Positions 1 to 9,354 of a stretch of 64,000 bases of DNA are shown here, one piece after another; positions within the stretch are counted from its first letter, which is position 1; each line of letters opens with the position of its first letter. Location: contig OX621242.1 in NCBI GenBank assembly GCA_951640165.1, positions 19,151,501 to 19,215,500 of the forward strand, given 5' to 3'. The stretch comes from Pseudoips prasinana (taxonomy: Eukaryota > Arthropoda > Insecta > Lepidoptera > Nolidae). A program made the position numbers and the translations under genes. The notes below the pieces were generated by a model. That model was not told the origin of the DNA. It did not search any database and saw nothing but the letters and a program-made list of their open reading frames with translations.

Positions 1-640
1 CATTTGCCTGATTATTATTTTCCACTATTAACGGCATACCTTCATATTTATAATGAAATAAACGTCCGATCAATTAATATTAAAATATAGCATTTTTCTT
101 TGAATATCAAAATAACACCTCTTATTGGAAAATAAATAGCCATCATTAAATGTCTGATGAAATGTACCCAAATACCTATATGTCAAATACTATAGAATTG
201 TCATAGTGACCAGTCAAATTAATATTATCAGTAAAACAACAACTTTTGGTTATAATATCTACTGTACTGTGTATTGTTCTTACATCAATTTTCTAAAACA
301 AATTTTACTTCGTTTAATCCCTCGTAGTTACCCATAATGTTCATTAATGTTGTAATTTTCACGTTTTGTTATGCAGTAAACTCATAAAATTTAGAATTTG
401 CACAGTCAAAAGCAACGTTTATACGCGCCATTTCGCAATAACAACATTTAATTTATTTTCCGCTATAAATGTACTTTTAGGCTCTACATTCATATGTAAG
501 AATGCGTCAATTACAAGGCCTTTAAAATATAAGATTCCTACCTACTTCATAAAGAAGGAGCTTAAGATCTTGTTGATCAATAAATGCTATTATAATGTAG
601 TGGACTATTTAAATGGTAAATTATAATTTTTAATTATTTT
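1..640. other. AT-rich DNA, no gene seen
   Basis: No recognisable gene or repeat. The only longer frame (366-626, 86 codons) has the composition of translated AT-rich DNA, no domain, and starts at a non-ATG codon, so I do not call it. Confidence 0.5.
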
Positions 641-1013
641 CATTCTTTGATTTAATAATAGCATTATGAAAATTGACAATATTTTTTGACTCTTACACTA
701 TGCATTGACCTTATTTTTTTAATTCATTATACTTATTTGACATTATTTTGCTACTTTGGATATAATTTTGATAATTTTGTTACTTTTGACATTATTTTAC
801 TGTTTACTGTTTAATTTAATTCATTGTTATTTTAATGCAATGCAATGCGTGGTTATAATGTGATTCTTGAATACTATTTAAGATAATGTAAAAATAAAAA
901 ATACTGTTCGCATGCCTTATTTTAAGGTAGAATATAGAGCACTATACCAACACTGTAACAACTTGTACTTTTAACCTATATTCTGTGAATAAAGATTATT
1001 ATTATTATTATTA
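640..1013 (+). mobile_element. Probable 3' end of a non-LTR retrotransposon
   Basis: AT-rich stretch ending in AATAAA at about 988-993, directly followed by an (ATT)n run at 995-1012. A polyadenylation-type signal running into a short microsatellite is a typical LINE 3' end in insects. No coding part remains, so the clade cannot be named; the 5' limit is a guess. Confidence 0.35.
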
Positions 1014-1065
1014 CCTACATTAACAATTTATGTTGAATAATACTTAATTATGGATACTATTTCTT

Positions 1066-1330
1066 GACGGGCCGGTTGGCATGGTGGGTACCTCGGTGCT
1101 TGCCTTTCACGCCGCTAGTAGTAGTTTCGATTCCCACCCAGTACCTACAGATATCTGTGTACATGAACATGTCTGTTTGTCCGGTGTCTGGGTGTAATTA
1201 TCTATATAAGTATGTATTTACGAAAGAAAAATAGTATATGTAATACATCAGTTATCTGGTTTCCATAGTACAAGCTCCGCTTAGTTTGGGATCAGATGGC
1301 CGTGTGTGAATGTAGGGATGTATGTTTTCA
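1066..1330 (+). mobile_element. tRNA-type SINE, plus strand
   Basis: The sequence from GCCGGTTGGCATGGTGG to the B-box-like TTTCGATTCCCACCCAG (about 1126-1142) looks like a tRNA-derived RNA polymerase III head. A body with GTGTACATGAACATGTCTG and a tail with GATCAGATGGCCGTGTGTG follow. The same sequence occurs on the minus strand at 34795-35015 and, split, at 16268-16342 plus 16958-17130. It is a dispersed element, not a functional tRNA gene. Confidence 0.7.
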
Positions 1331-1576
1331 TAATAGTTAATATTAGATTTTGGTAATAACGAGAGCTTTGATTCATAATAATTGCAATAAATAAACCCAA
1401 CAGCTCTCAGTGCCCGAGAAACAAACTATTTGCTTTGTACTCGCTCTCAATCGTTTAACAGGACAAAAACGACTACTGACAAAAAGCAAAACAAAGCAAT
1501 TATTTGCTTTCAATATTATAAGGTTTCCTGTTTTTAATCATTGTTATACTCGGTAAATGTTGTGCTATTATGATTA

Positions 1577-1795
1577 ACTAGCTGTGCCCCGTGGTTGCAC
1601 CCGCGTTAAACCTTATAAATCAACACAGCTCCTCCCCGTAGGTGATAGCGTGATAATATGTAGCCTATAATGTTGACCCAACCTCTAAGTAATATTCATG
1701 CAAAATTTGAAGTAAATCCACGCAGTACATTTTGAGTTTAGCCCGGACATACAAACAGACAAACAGACAAAAATTTTAAAAACTTATATTTTTAG
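1577..1795 (+). repeat. Interspersed repeat starting ACTAGCTGTGCCCC
   Basis: Begins ACTAGCTGTGCCCCGTGGTT and includes a run of AAACAGAC-type repeats near 1750. Related copies lie at 49740-49936 (minus), 50070-50244 (minus) and 51168-51330 (plus). It is non-coding. The parent element cannot be named from what is here. Confidence 0.55.
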
Positions 1796-2112
1796 CTTCG
1801 ATATCGATTAAAGATCACACCCCAAGAATCCTTAAAAAAATATAGTCAATGTACAGTTTTGACCGAAGTGGTTAGTTGTTACAAATAATGAACAAAGAGT
1901 AGCGGTTTGGTAAGAGTGAGATTTAAACTAAGTCGATGATATAACGGCTTCCTCGATGTGATATGTTTTATAAAAGGCAACTCAATCGGGCTATATGAAC
2001 TTGGTCACTGTTAATAAGTTGTTTCAGTCTCTCGTGTTTTCTTCTTCAGATAATTACCGTTCGATTCTCAGGTCAAGTATTCACGTGATATTATTTTAAG
2101 TTAGGATGTTTA
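1796..2112. other. No feature seen
   Basis: AT-rich sequence between two repeats, without a recognisable gene, repeat or motif. Confidence 0.4.
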
Positions 2113-2125
2113 GTGGCTATGTGGC

Positions 2126-2690
2126 TGAGGGCAGAGAATATCATTCACGCCACTCCACCTCATCACGGCTTATTCCGGGGAATTTCTACTAGAGACCGGG
2201 CAACAGGAATTGAATGTTTCGATAATTCAATTAAGATTCTAATTTCAATTCAAGACTCTTTATTAGATAATTCAACTAAACAATGGTCTCACGAATAGTT
2301 GAAATCTACGGGGATCAATACGGAAAAACGTTCTCATTGATATCGATTTAGAGCATGATCGGCGCCATTTAAAGCGCCAAGTGCCACCTAGCGTAACAAA
2401 TTAAAAGTTTGGGGTTCAACTCAAATAGATTGATTACCAACAGAACAGCGCGTATACAGTCCGGGGAATTTCTACTATAGAACGGGCCACAACGTCACTC
2501 TGTAAACAATAACCATCATACTTCGATCGCTCACCCATCTACCAAGCATGGCAATTATGGCATATCCTTCCAAATAATATTCACAATTCCATTTCAGATA
2601 GGTACAATCAGTTCCTTTTGGGGAGGCCTTGTCCAGCAGTGGACGACTTCGACTGAGATGATGACATAGTGATGTAACTGGTACCAGATG
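2126..2690 (+). mobile_element. Decayed RTE-derived SINE with an internal insertion
   Basis: The head (2126-2204) and the later part (2459-2670) resemble the short RTE-derived element seen intact at 30145-30395. They include an AATTTCTACTA..GAACGGGC stretch, a CGATCGCTCACCCATCTACC stretch, and the tail GGGGAGGCCTTGTCCAGCAG followed by GAGATGATGA. The phrase TCCGGGGAATTTCTACTA occurs twice (about 2174 and 2460), so roughly 285 bp of other DNA lies between duplicated halves. It is old and diverged. Confidence 0.5.
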
Positions 2691-3004
2691 ATACGCACAG
2701 AGATTGACGCTTAAAAGATTTTATGTTAAGAATATGTACTGCTCAGAAATCTTAGACTAATATTCTTATTTATATAATAATATCTGTATATAGAATATGT
2801 CCTTTGAGTAGAAGAAGGAGTTAAATAAGTACAAGGAGTAATAACATACTTTTCGTAAGCATAGCTGATCACATCTTGCAAAACATGTCATCCACTAATC
2901 AGTCAAGCTATGTGATATAAATCATTGTCCCCCATAATTAAATTACTACAAAACGCTGAATAATTTTGATAAAAAAACAGACTTTAAAAACTATAGATAT
3001 ATAT

Positions 3005-3175
3005 TTTTCATGAGCCCAGTCTTCCTCTCTTCCCACCACTGTAACTCCTGTAAGCCAGGATCAACAGTCGCATACAATGAAATTTCACTGAGCGGTGAGG
3101 CTCAGGAATATCCCGGAGAATTGCTGAGACTGTCTTGGATCACGCAACGTATTTAATCAGAAAGAAACAAGCGTA
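3005..3175 (-). mobile_element. R1-like LINE 3' UTR fragment
   Basis: The reverse complement matches the 3' untranslated part of the poly-A retroposon at 18767-19171; shared stretches include TGTAAGCCAGGATCAACAG and GCGGTGAGGCTCAG. The same sequence also occurs at 57490-57812 on the minus strand. No coding sequence is left. Confidence 0.6.
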
Positions 3176-4469
3176 GTTGGAAGGTAAAATATACTGAAAT
3201 TGAAATCTGGAGAGGTATAGTGAATTAGAAATTTTTATGTAGAATGTGAGGTCATTTATGAGGTACAAATGACCTTACGTCACAAATTACTTTAATTTTC
3301 GAAAGTTTTAGCTACGTACGCTTAAATATAATTTGTCAGTTATTCGAGGTTGCTACAAGAGAGCACTACCAGGAATGAATTTATTTTCCTCAACCAAGAA
3401 TATTAACTCTTTAAGTAGACAAACTTTTATATTTCCTCTGGATTGCTTGTATTTTGTCTGCCATATTGCACGGAAAATGCACCGCTTTGACGATATTTTC
3501 ATGCTGACATATTGTTATATTATCAAATCGTGTCTTTCAAAACGAGCGGCGGTTGGTCTCTAAAACAATATTTTTATTTGCTGCACATCTTTTATTTTGT
3601 TATATTTATTTTCAGATTACTATGAATAGGTTAAGCCGTGCAAATTTATTGTCTAACTTTTATATTATTTACATTTTTTATTAGTGTTGCCAATTGCGGT
3701 ACAAAATTAAACATGTTGTGCACAAATTATATCCATTACCCTTAAAAGGAGAGATCACTCCTGAACGTAAAATATATTCCGTTTCGCCAATAACAATCAG
3801 TCTATCCCTAGTTCACCTACGTCATAATGAATGACATAGAAGCACAATCGGAGTATTTAATCCACAATGCAATAGATACATTTATTATTTGTTTAATCTC
3901 TATTTCAAATACTTTGTGAAAACTGAAAACAAACGGCATCACACACAACCTGTTCATTGTTATTTTCTATTTTGTTTTTAATGCAAAATCACTAAAGCGA
4001 GAATCCATTTGAATACTATTAATTCACGTATCAAAACCTTTGTTATTACCTTTTTAGAGGAATGGGTTTATGATTCAGTCATTTCATTTAATATCTAAGC
4101 TCATCCATCTGTAAGTAAAAATCTAGAAATGTAAACTTAGTAATAGTTTGTTTCAGCACTACATCCATACATACACGCTATCTATGGATAGGTCTTTAAA
4201 ATGATATTGAGATTTCTAATATCATTTTTTTCTAAACTGAATAATTTGCGCGAGAGACACTTCCAAAGTGGAAAAATGTGTATCTCCGCCCCCCTGTAAC
4301 TTCTAAAATAAGAGAATAATAAAACTAAAAAATATATGTTGTACATTACCATGTAAACTAACAACAAAAATTGGTTTGAACGAGATCTAGTAAGTAATTT
4401 TTTTTTTATGCGTCATAAATCGTAAACCGCAATTTACCTTTCATTTAATCAACTGAAATACTTGCTGCT
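3176..4469. other. About 1.3 kb without a supported gene
   Basis: AT-rich DNA. A short perfect hairpin (AGGTCATTT / AAATGACCT, near 3250-3276) is visible. The frames at 3333-3563 (plus) and 4182-4367 (minus) have no recognisable domain and look like chance. Confidence 0.4.
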
Positions 4470-4514
4470 GCGGAACCCTTCATGGGCGAGTCCGACTCGC
4501 ACTTGGCCGGTGTT
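4470..4514 (-). repeat. End fragment of the CCAAGTGCGAGTCGG MITE
   Basis: The reverse complement contains GGCCAAGTGCGAGTCGGACT, the start of the longer non-coding element at 14235-14525. Only this tip is present. Confidence 0.55.
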
Positions 4515-4692
4515 TTTGTTTAAAAACATAGCACTATTGAAATTAGTCTCATACATAAGTCACAAAAGGTATTGAGGTAGTAGCGAGAATCCTCCTAATC
4601 TAATCCTAAACCTAATCCACCACCATCCATTGCAAATCTACAGTCAATCGACAGACGAGAGAATTTAATTTATGATAATTTATTGGGCTGAC

Positions 4693-4914
4693 AATATGCA
4701 ATTTCACCGGTTCATGCTCATCTGGAACGTATAAACTAATAAATATAGCTACACTCTGACATGGCTTAACGACTGTTGCCTAATGGTTACAACCTGGAGC
4801 GATAGTTTAACGTGCCCTTCGAAGTACGGAGACGCTCAGAAGTCAAACACCTTTAGCGGTCACCCATCTATGGATTGACCGCGAGCCTGGTTGCTTTACC
4901 TCGCCAATCACTTA
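4693..4914 (+). repeat. 222-bp direct repeat, unit A
   Basis: AATATGCAATTTCACCGG to CGCCAATCACTTA is repeated, apparently without change, at 5327-5548, 634 bp downstream. Part of it (TTAACGTG... to GACCG, with matching internal order) is a distant relative of the block at about 19280-19410. Unit A lies just outside the large duplication, unit B just inside. Confidence 0.85.
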
Positions 4915-5326
4915 CGGACCGGTAGCAGCATCTGGCTATGAGCGTCTGAACCGAAAACCGTAAATTCACAGCGTTGTATGTGGTGTAATATACACGTGTA
5001 AAGTATAAGAAGGTATACCTACACACGTCTTTACAATAAAATTTCCTCTTTTACAAATGTTTAACATTTCTTTCATTTTATTTTGTTTATTAATTTAAGG
5101 GATAACAACAGCTAATATAAACAATATGCTCCTTGGTTTAATTACACAAATGGCCTATGATTTGTTATTTTCGACAGATGGTCATTGTAGGTTAATGTTA
5201 AGGAAATATTAAGAAAGAAAAGAAAACAAAATAGGTATGGTTAAATAACATATTTACGTTATGATAGATGGCCGGCTATAAAATGGGTAATAGCCAGCCG
5301 TATATAATACACAAACATTTTTATTT

Positions 5327-5548
5327 AATATGCAATTTCACCGGTTCATGCTCATCTGGAACGTATAAACTAATAAATATAGCTACACTCTGACATGGCT
5401 TAACGACTGTTGCCTAATGGTTACAACCTGGAGCGATAGTTTAACGTGCCCTTCGAAGTACGGAGACGCTCAGAAGTCAAACACCTTTAGCGGTCACCCA
5501 TCTATGGATTGACCGCGAGCCTGGTTGCTTTACCTCGCCAATCACTTA
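5327..5548 (+). repeat. 222-bp direct repeat, unit B
   Basis: Second unit of the repeat at 4693-4914. It interrupts block sequence that is continuous in copy 2 (TTTATTTAAT at about 24090 runs straight to the ATTAAACGG sequence), so it was gained in copy 1 or lost from copy 2. No clear target duplication is visible. Confidence 0.8.
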
Positions 5549-5642
5549 TTAAGTAAGTATTAAACGGTTTTACGGATGATTGAAACTGTATTTGTATGCG
5601 ACGCGCTGTTGGGTGACGCTGCGTTATCTATATTTTTTTCAG

Positions 5643-5837
5643 GTATTTTCACGGAATTTAATTTTATCGTTCCAACATCACACCGCAGTGCTGAAACGAG
5701 TGCCGATTTGCATATTCATACATTTCGTTTTTAAAATCCCTTTCATCAGAATAAACGGTACTCATAGGGAACCACAGCGTTGCAATATCGTGTGTTCTCC
5801 GCAAAGCGTTGCTGTCAAGCCCGGCTACGTTGCGTAG
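5643..5837. other. Exon-like block of unknown nature, copy 1
   Basis: A pyrimidine tract plus AG (TATTTTTTTCAG, ends 5642) precedes, and a GTAAGC donor-like site (5838) follows, a 195-bp stretch. The minus strand is open across it (5664-5885; the reading contains YSDERDFKNEMYEYANRH), and the plus strand is open too. The same block is at 24185-24390. An 11-bp length difference between copies argues against a conserved coding exon; it may be an unrecognised repeat. Confidence 0.25.
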
Positions 5838-6655
5838 GTAAGCGAGATAACTATATACAATGCTCATATGTCTTGCTCTTTCCATCTCAACTCTGTGGAA
5901 TCAGCCTAGTATGTTCATTCTTATGCTGTTCGCCCACTTTAGACTTTTTGTAGGACCGATAATCGGGCCGATTGTAATTCTGTTTATTTCTAACCCGACT
6001 TTTTGTAGGACGTATGCGTTGCACTATTGCAATTAGACCGTTCTATTTTGCCTACAAAAAATCTGTCGCCGATTATCGTACGTGGGCGGGCAGCCTTAGT
6101 CGCACGCCATGAAGGAGAAATGCCTATTAAACGCCTGCATTTCGTGAGACCTTGTTAAGTTTTAATGTTGCCCATTAATTGAGGTTTTGGTGAAATAGAA
6201 AATTGGATTTTGAAAAACCTACTATTAAAATCAATCTTAATAGAATGTAGGCATAAATAAAATATAGGAAGCAAAAAATAATTAAAATAGGCTGATAAAG
6301 TTCTATGTTTATGGTGAGGATGAGGTGGGGTTGCCGGGTCAGCGCAGACAGATATATAAAGAACGCTGACTGTTAGTATGGAACCAGAGAAGCTCGATAC
6401 TAAGAGAGACAGAGAGGACCCAACAGAGATGATTTTATTAAGGTACTAGAAAATCAACTTTAAAATTATTAAGTAATGGAATCAGGCGTTACTTTGCGGA
6501 AATCCATAACAATCAAAATACAAAATCAATATTTAGTGTTAATTCCGCTAATTGTCAGTTTAATCATGCTGGGATGCAATTTGCACCGCCCTCCCGCCCG
6601 CAAAAATGTGCACATGCAAAGAAGGACAATATAAAAAGCAAATTACATGCGCCAG

Positions 6656-6703
6656 TACGATACCCAACACGTGTTTCGGTCCTCCACGGACCATTCTCAA
6701 GGG
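6656..6703 (-). ncRNA. Hammerhead-like motif, inverted arm
   Basis: Mirror copy of the motif at 7503-7550, on the minus strand because of the inverted arm. See that entry for the structure; the call carries the same doubts. Confidence 0.25.
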
Positions 6704-7050
6704 CTGCTAACTCGTCGAGTGCTCGAAGGAGACTAAAAGTCAACGAGGCGAGCGCTCCTTTATATACTACCAACCGCATGGACAATTATTTCTAACTACC
6801 CCCAAATATTCGTAGTAAAGGAGATGAAACTAAATTTGTTTGGTCATTCAACAATGCAAAACTATTACTGCTATGTTTTAATATTTCTAATTGTTCCAAC
6901 ACACATAACCGGAAACTTTTATCACAATTATGTAAAATATTATACGTATTATTGTCGCCCAAGGAATGGCCAGTTTCAATTAAATGTTTGGCGTAATGCA
7001 ATTTTCCAAATTATCTTTTCCATACAACAAACTATACGACGTCTTTGTAA

Positions 7051-7414
7051 TGGAAAAGATAATTTGGAAAATTGCAAGAAATCCGGTGTGTATAGGTTGG
7101 TCTGCGATGATTGTGACGCGGTATATATAGGTCAGACGGGCCGAAATTTTGAAATACGGTATAAAGAGCATGTAGCTGCTTATAGGAATGGCCATCCTGA
7201 TAAATCTCATTACGCCAAACATTTAATTGAAACTGGCCATTCCTTGGGCGACAATAATACGTATAATATTTTACATAATTGTGATAAAAGTTTCCGGTTA
7301 TGTGTGTTGGAACAATTAGAAATATTAAAACATAGCAGTAATAGTTTTGCATTGTTGAATGACCAAACAAATTTAGTTTCATCTCCTTTACTACGAATAT
7401 TTGGGGGTAGTTAG
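7051..7414 (+). pseudogene. GIY-YIG endonuclease C-terminal part (Penelope-like)
   Basis: The frame reads KSGVYRLVCDDCDAVYIGQT, giving the GVY...YIG signature. GRNFEIRYKEH follows with the conserved arginine, then HLIETGH, and the frame ends IFGGS* at 7414. Cysteines in VCDDCD and later histidines fit the CCHH pattern reported for endonuclease-bearing Penelope elements. In a full element this domain follows the reverse transcriptase and nicks target DNA. Upstream of about 7050 the frame runs into the inverted copy, so the apparent 196-codon ORF from 6824 is a chimera. Confidence 0.8.
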
Positions 7415-7502
7415 AAATAATTGTCCATGCGGTTGGTAGTATATAAAGGAGCGCTCGCCTCGTTGACTTTTAGTCTCCTTCGAGCACTCGACGAGTTAGA
7501 AG

Positions 7503-7550
7503 CCCTTGAGAATGGTCCGTGGAGGACCGAAACACGTGTTGGGTATCGTA
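7503..7550 (+). ncRNA. Possible degenerate hammerhead ribozyme in the terminal region
   Basis: CTTGAGAATGG, then a perfect hairpin GGTCC-GTGGA-GGACC, then GAAAC and ACGTGTTGGGTATC. The hairpin plus GAAAC matches hammerhead stem II and its 3' core. The 5' core should read CTGANGA and here reads CTTGAGAA, so catalytic activity is doubtful. Hammerhead motifs are known in Penelope-like pseudo-LTRs, which is the main support. Confidence 0.35.
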
Positions 7551-7705
7551 CTGGCGCATGTAATTTGCTTTTTATATTGTCCTTCTTTGCATGTGCACAT
7601 TTTTGCGGGCGGGAGGGCGGTGCAAATTGCATCCCAGCATGATTAAACTGACAATTAGCGGAATTAACACTAAATATTGATTTTGTATTTTGATTTAAAA
7701 TTATT

Positions 7706-9257
7706 TAAATCCCCGAACAGCATTTTTTGTCAGGCTCAAGGATATACATATATGCACTTTATTTAAATAATTTTAAAATCTGTGTCTCTTAGAAACGAGC
7801 TTCTTTGGCTCCATACTAACAGTCAGCGTTCTTTATCTAACATCGTTTTTAAATAATTATAACTTAATTTAGCTGTTTATGCTGTAAGGCTTTAGGTTCC
7901 GTCTAAATATTGACAGTTCAAAATAGTCCGTAGTAATATCATGTTTCTCAATAAAACATAATTAAAAAACAGGTGTTTCCCATTTATATCCATAGTAATA
8001 AAATTATTTAAAGAATCCCAAAAAAAATATATATAATACGGCAATATAATTCCATTAGCATTACGCATTCCAAAAAAAAGTGTAAATGGAAGTGGTTGCG
8101 AGGGGAAACAGCAAAATCCCTCTATAACCTATTAAAATAGCTAGGATTATCAAGAACTTCCGTAAGTTCTATATTAGAACGAGTATCCAAAGCGGCATTA
8201 TTAGGATCTTACCAAATTTGGCTAGGAAGAGAGAGGAATACCGAGAGGCAGAGAAGGTGAGCGTTGATGCATCATATAATACACAATTAACACCCTTACA
8301 CCTACATCTGAGTCGCAAGTCTCACACTCTGTCGAGTGTTCCCTCCTCTACCACGCGATGGACCCGGTTTCCGCACGACGAATCCATGGGATGCTAAGAA
8401 TGAAGTTTTCAATTTTTATGCTGTACTTCTCGTCTCCGAAAAACAATAACAGCGTTTCACCTGATGGTGAGCAATTATCATAGCCTATGTCACCCGTGCA
8501 CTGCATGGCATCACTCATGCAATGACGATCCTTCCCCCTTCTCCAATGAAGTTCAGCGACCTAACACCACGATCTAAGGCGTATTCAAATTACATGAGGA
8601 GTATTTCTTAAGGCGCCACTTTTACCTTACCAAATATACAATTATTTCATAGTCGAACTGCTGACAGAGTAAAAGTACACTATGCTCAGCATATGAACCG
8701 AAAGATATCCATAACTAACTGCTGGATAAAGGCCTGTCGCAAGGGTCTCCACAATTCAATGCAAACATACACCCTGCCTCATTAATAATATTAGTGACAT
8801 AGTAGGATATATTCATGATTTACCGTATAATGGAAACATCATTCGGTCTAGTATCGTAAATCTACAGAATCCATGGTACTTACGTACGTGGCGTTACGGT
8901 ATCTCTTATCACCCGATATTCGACAACCTTTATCCTTGAATCGACGTTTACAAATCCAATACATAAGCATCTAAGCCGTATCTGACCAAACAATGTGGAC
9001 ACATCGTTTTCTGTCAGTTCGTTATAACCACAGATCTATTGAAATGGATTTTTGATGGTTTGGTACTGAAGTATTTTATTTACTCTTCGTTGTATTTTTA
9101 TATTATTTTATTGGAGTCGGCTTCCTATGTATATTAACCTTTAGCATATTTTCATGATTTTCGGCATTAATTGCGGAACGTAGGTACTCTACTAAATCCC
9201 TCAAACGAACAGAACTAGAAGAAAAGCCACGTTTTGCTAAGCGACCTTCTTAGTGTA
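7706..9257. other. Duplicated block without a gene
   Basis: About 1.5 kb shared with copy 2 (27070-28873). It includes an unclassified stretch (about 8340-8580) with a GATGGTGAGCAATTATCATAG phrase, also at 27885-28115. No convincing coding sequence. Confidence 0.45.
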
Positions 9258-9275
9258 TATCTCGTTCTTAGTGTA

Positions 9276-9276
<1 letters not shown>

Positions 9277-9316
<40 letters not shown>
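9277..9316. repeat. (TA)n microsatellite in the LINE leader
   Basis: About 38 bp of alternating TA just upstream of the ORF2 ATG. The frame stays open through it, giving a run of alternating Tyr-Ile codons that is not part of the protein. Confidence 0.9.
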
Positions 9317-9319
<3 letters not shown>

Positions 9320-9354
9320 CAATAATATTTTCTTACCTATTATATAACTATCAA

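Larger units (their letters stand above)
6471..7693 (+). mobile_element. Penelope-like element, inverted snapback copy
   Basis: Copy 2 lacks this segment (empty site near 27065). It is flanked by TTTAAAATTATT at 6459-6470 and 7694-7705, a 12-bp target duplication. The right part reads on the plus strand: the end of a GIY-YIG endonuclease frame (to 7414), then a non-coding terminal region. The left part is a minus-strand copy of the same end. Penelope-like elements encode a reverse transcriptase plus a GIY-YIG endonuclease; the reverse transcriptase is absent, so this is a severely 5'-truncated, non-autonomous copy. Confidence 0.8.
6511..7695. repeat. 488-bp inverted repeat of the Penelope-like element
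   Basis: Positions 6511-6998 are the reverse complement of 7208-7695 (paired positions sum to 14206), nearly perfect; one visible difference is GCTGCTAAC against GCTTCTAAC. A second, inner inverted repeat of 25 bp pairs 6999-7023 with 7050-7074. The inverted half therefore jumps from 7208 to 7074 of the forward half and lacks the 133 bp between. Confidence 0.9.

Noticed and set aside
366..626. 86-codon ORF
   Set aside because: Non-ATG start, AT-driven composition, no domain and no context.
6564..6795. Paired 73-codon ORFs on opposite strands, mirrored at 7411-7642
   Set aside because: They lie in the non-coding terminal region of the Penelope-like element and mirror each other because of the inverted repeat.
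6824..7050. N-terminal half of the 196-codon GIY-YIG frame
   Set aside because: This part is the reverse complement of the same gene end; only the part from about 7051 is real endonuclease sequence.
9253..9354. Tyr-Ile repeat as a membrane-like N-terminus of LINE ORF2
   Set aside because: It is a translated TA microsatellite upstream of the plausible ATG at 9355.
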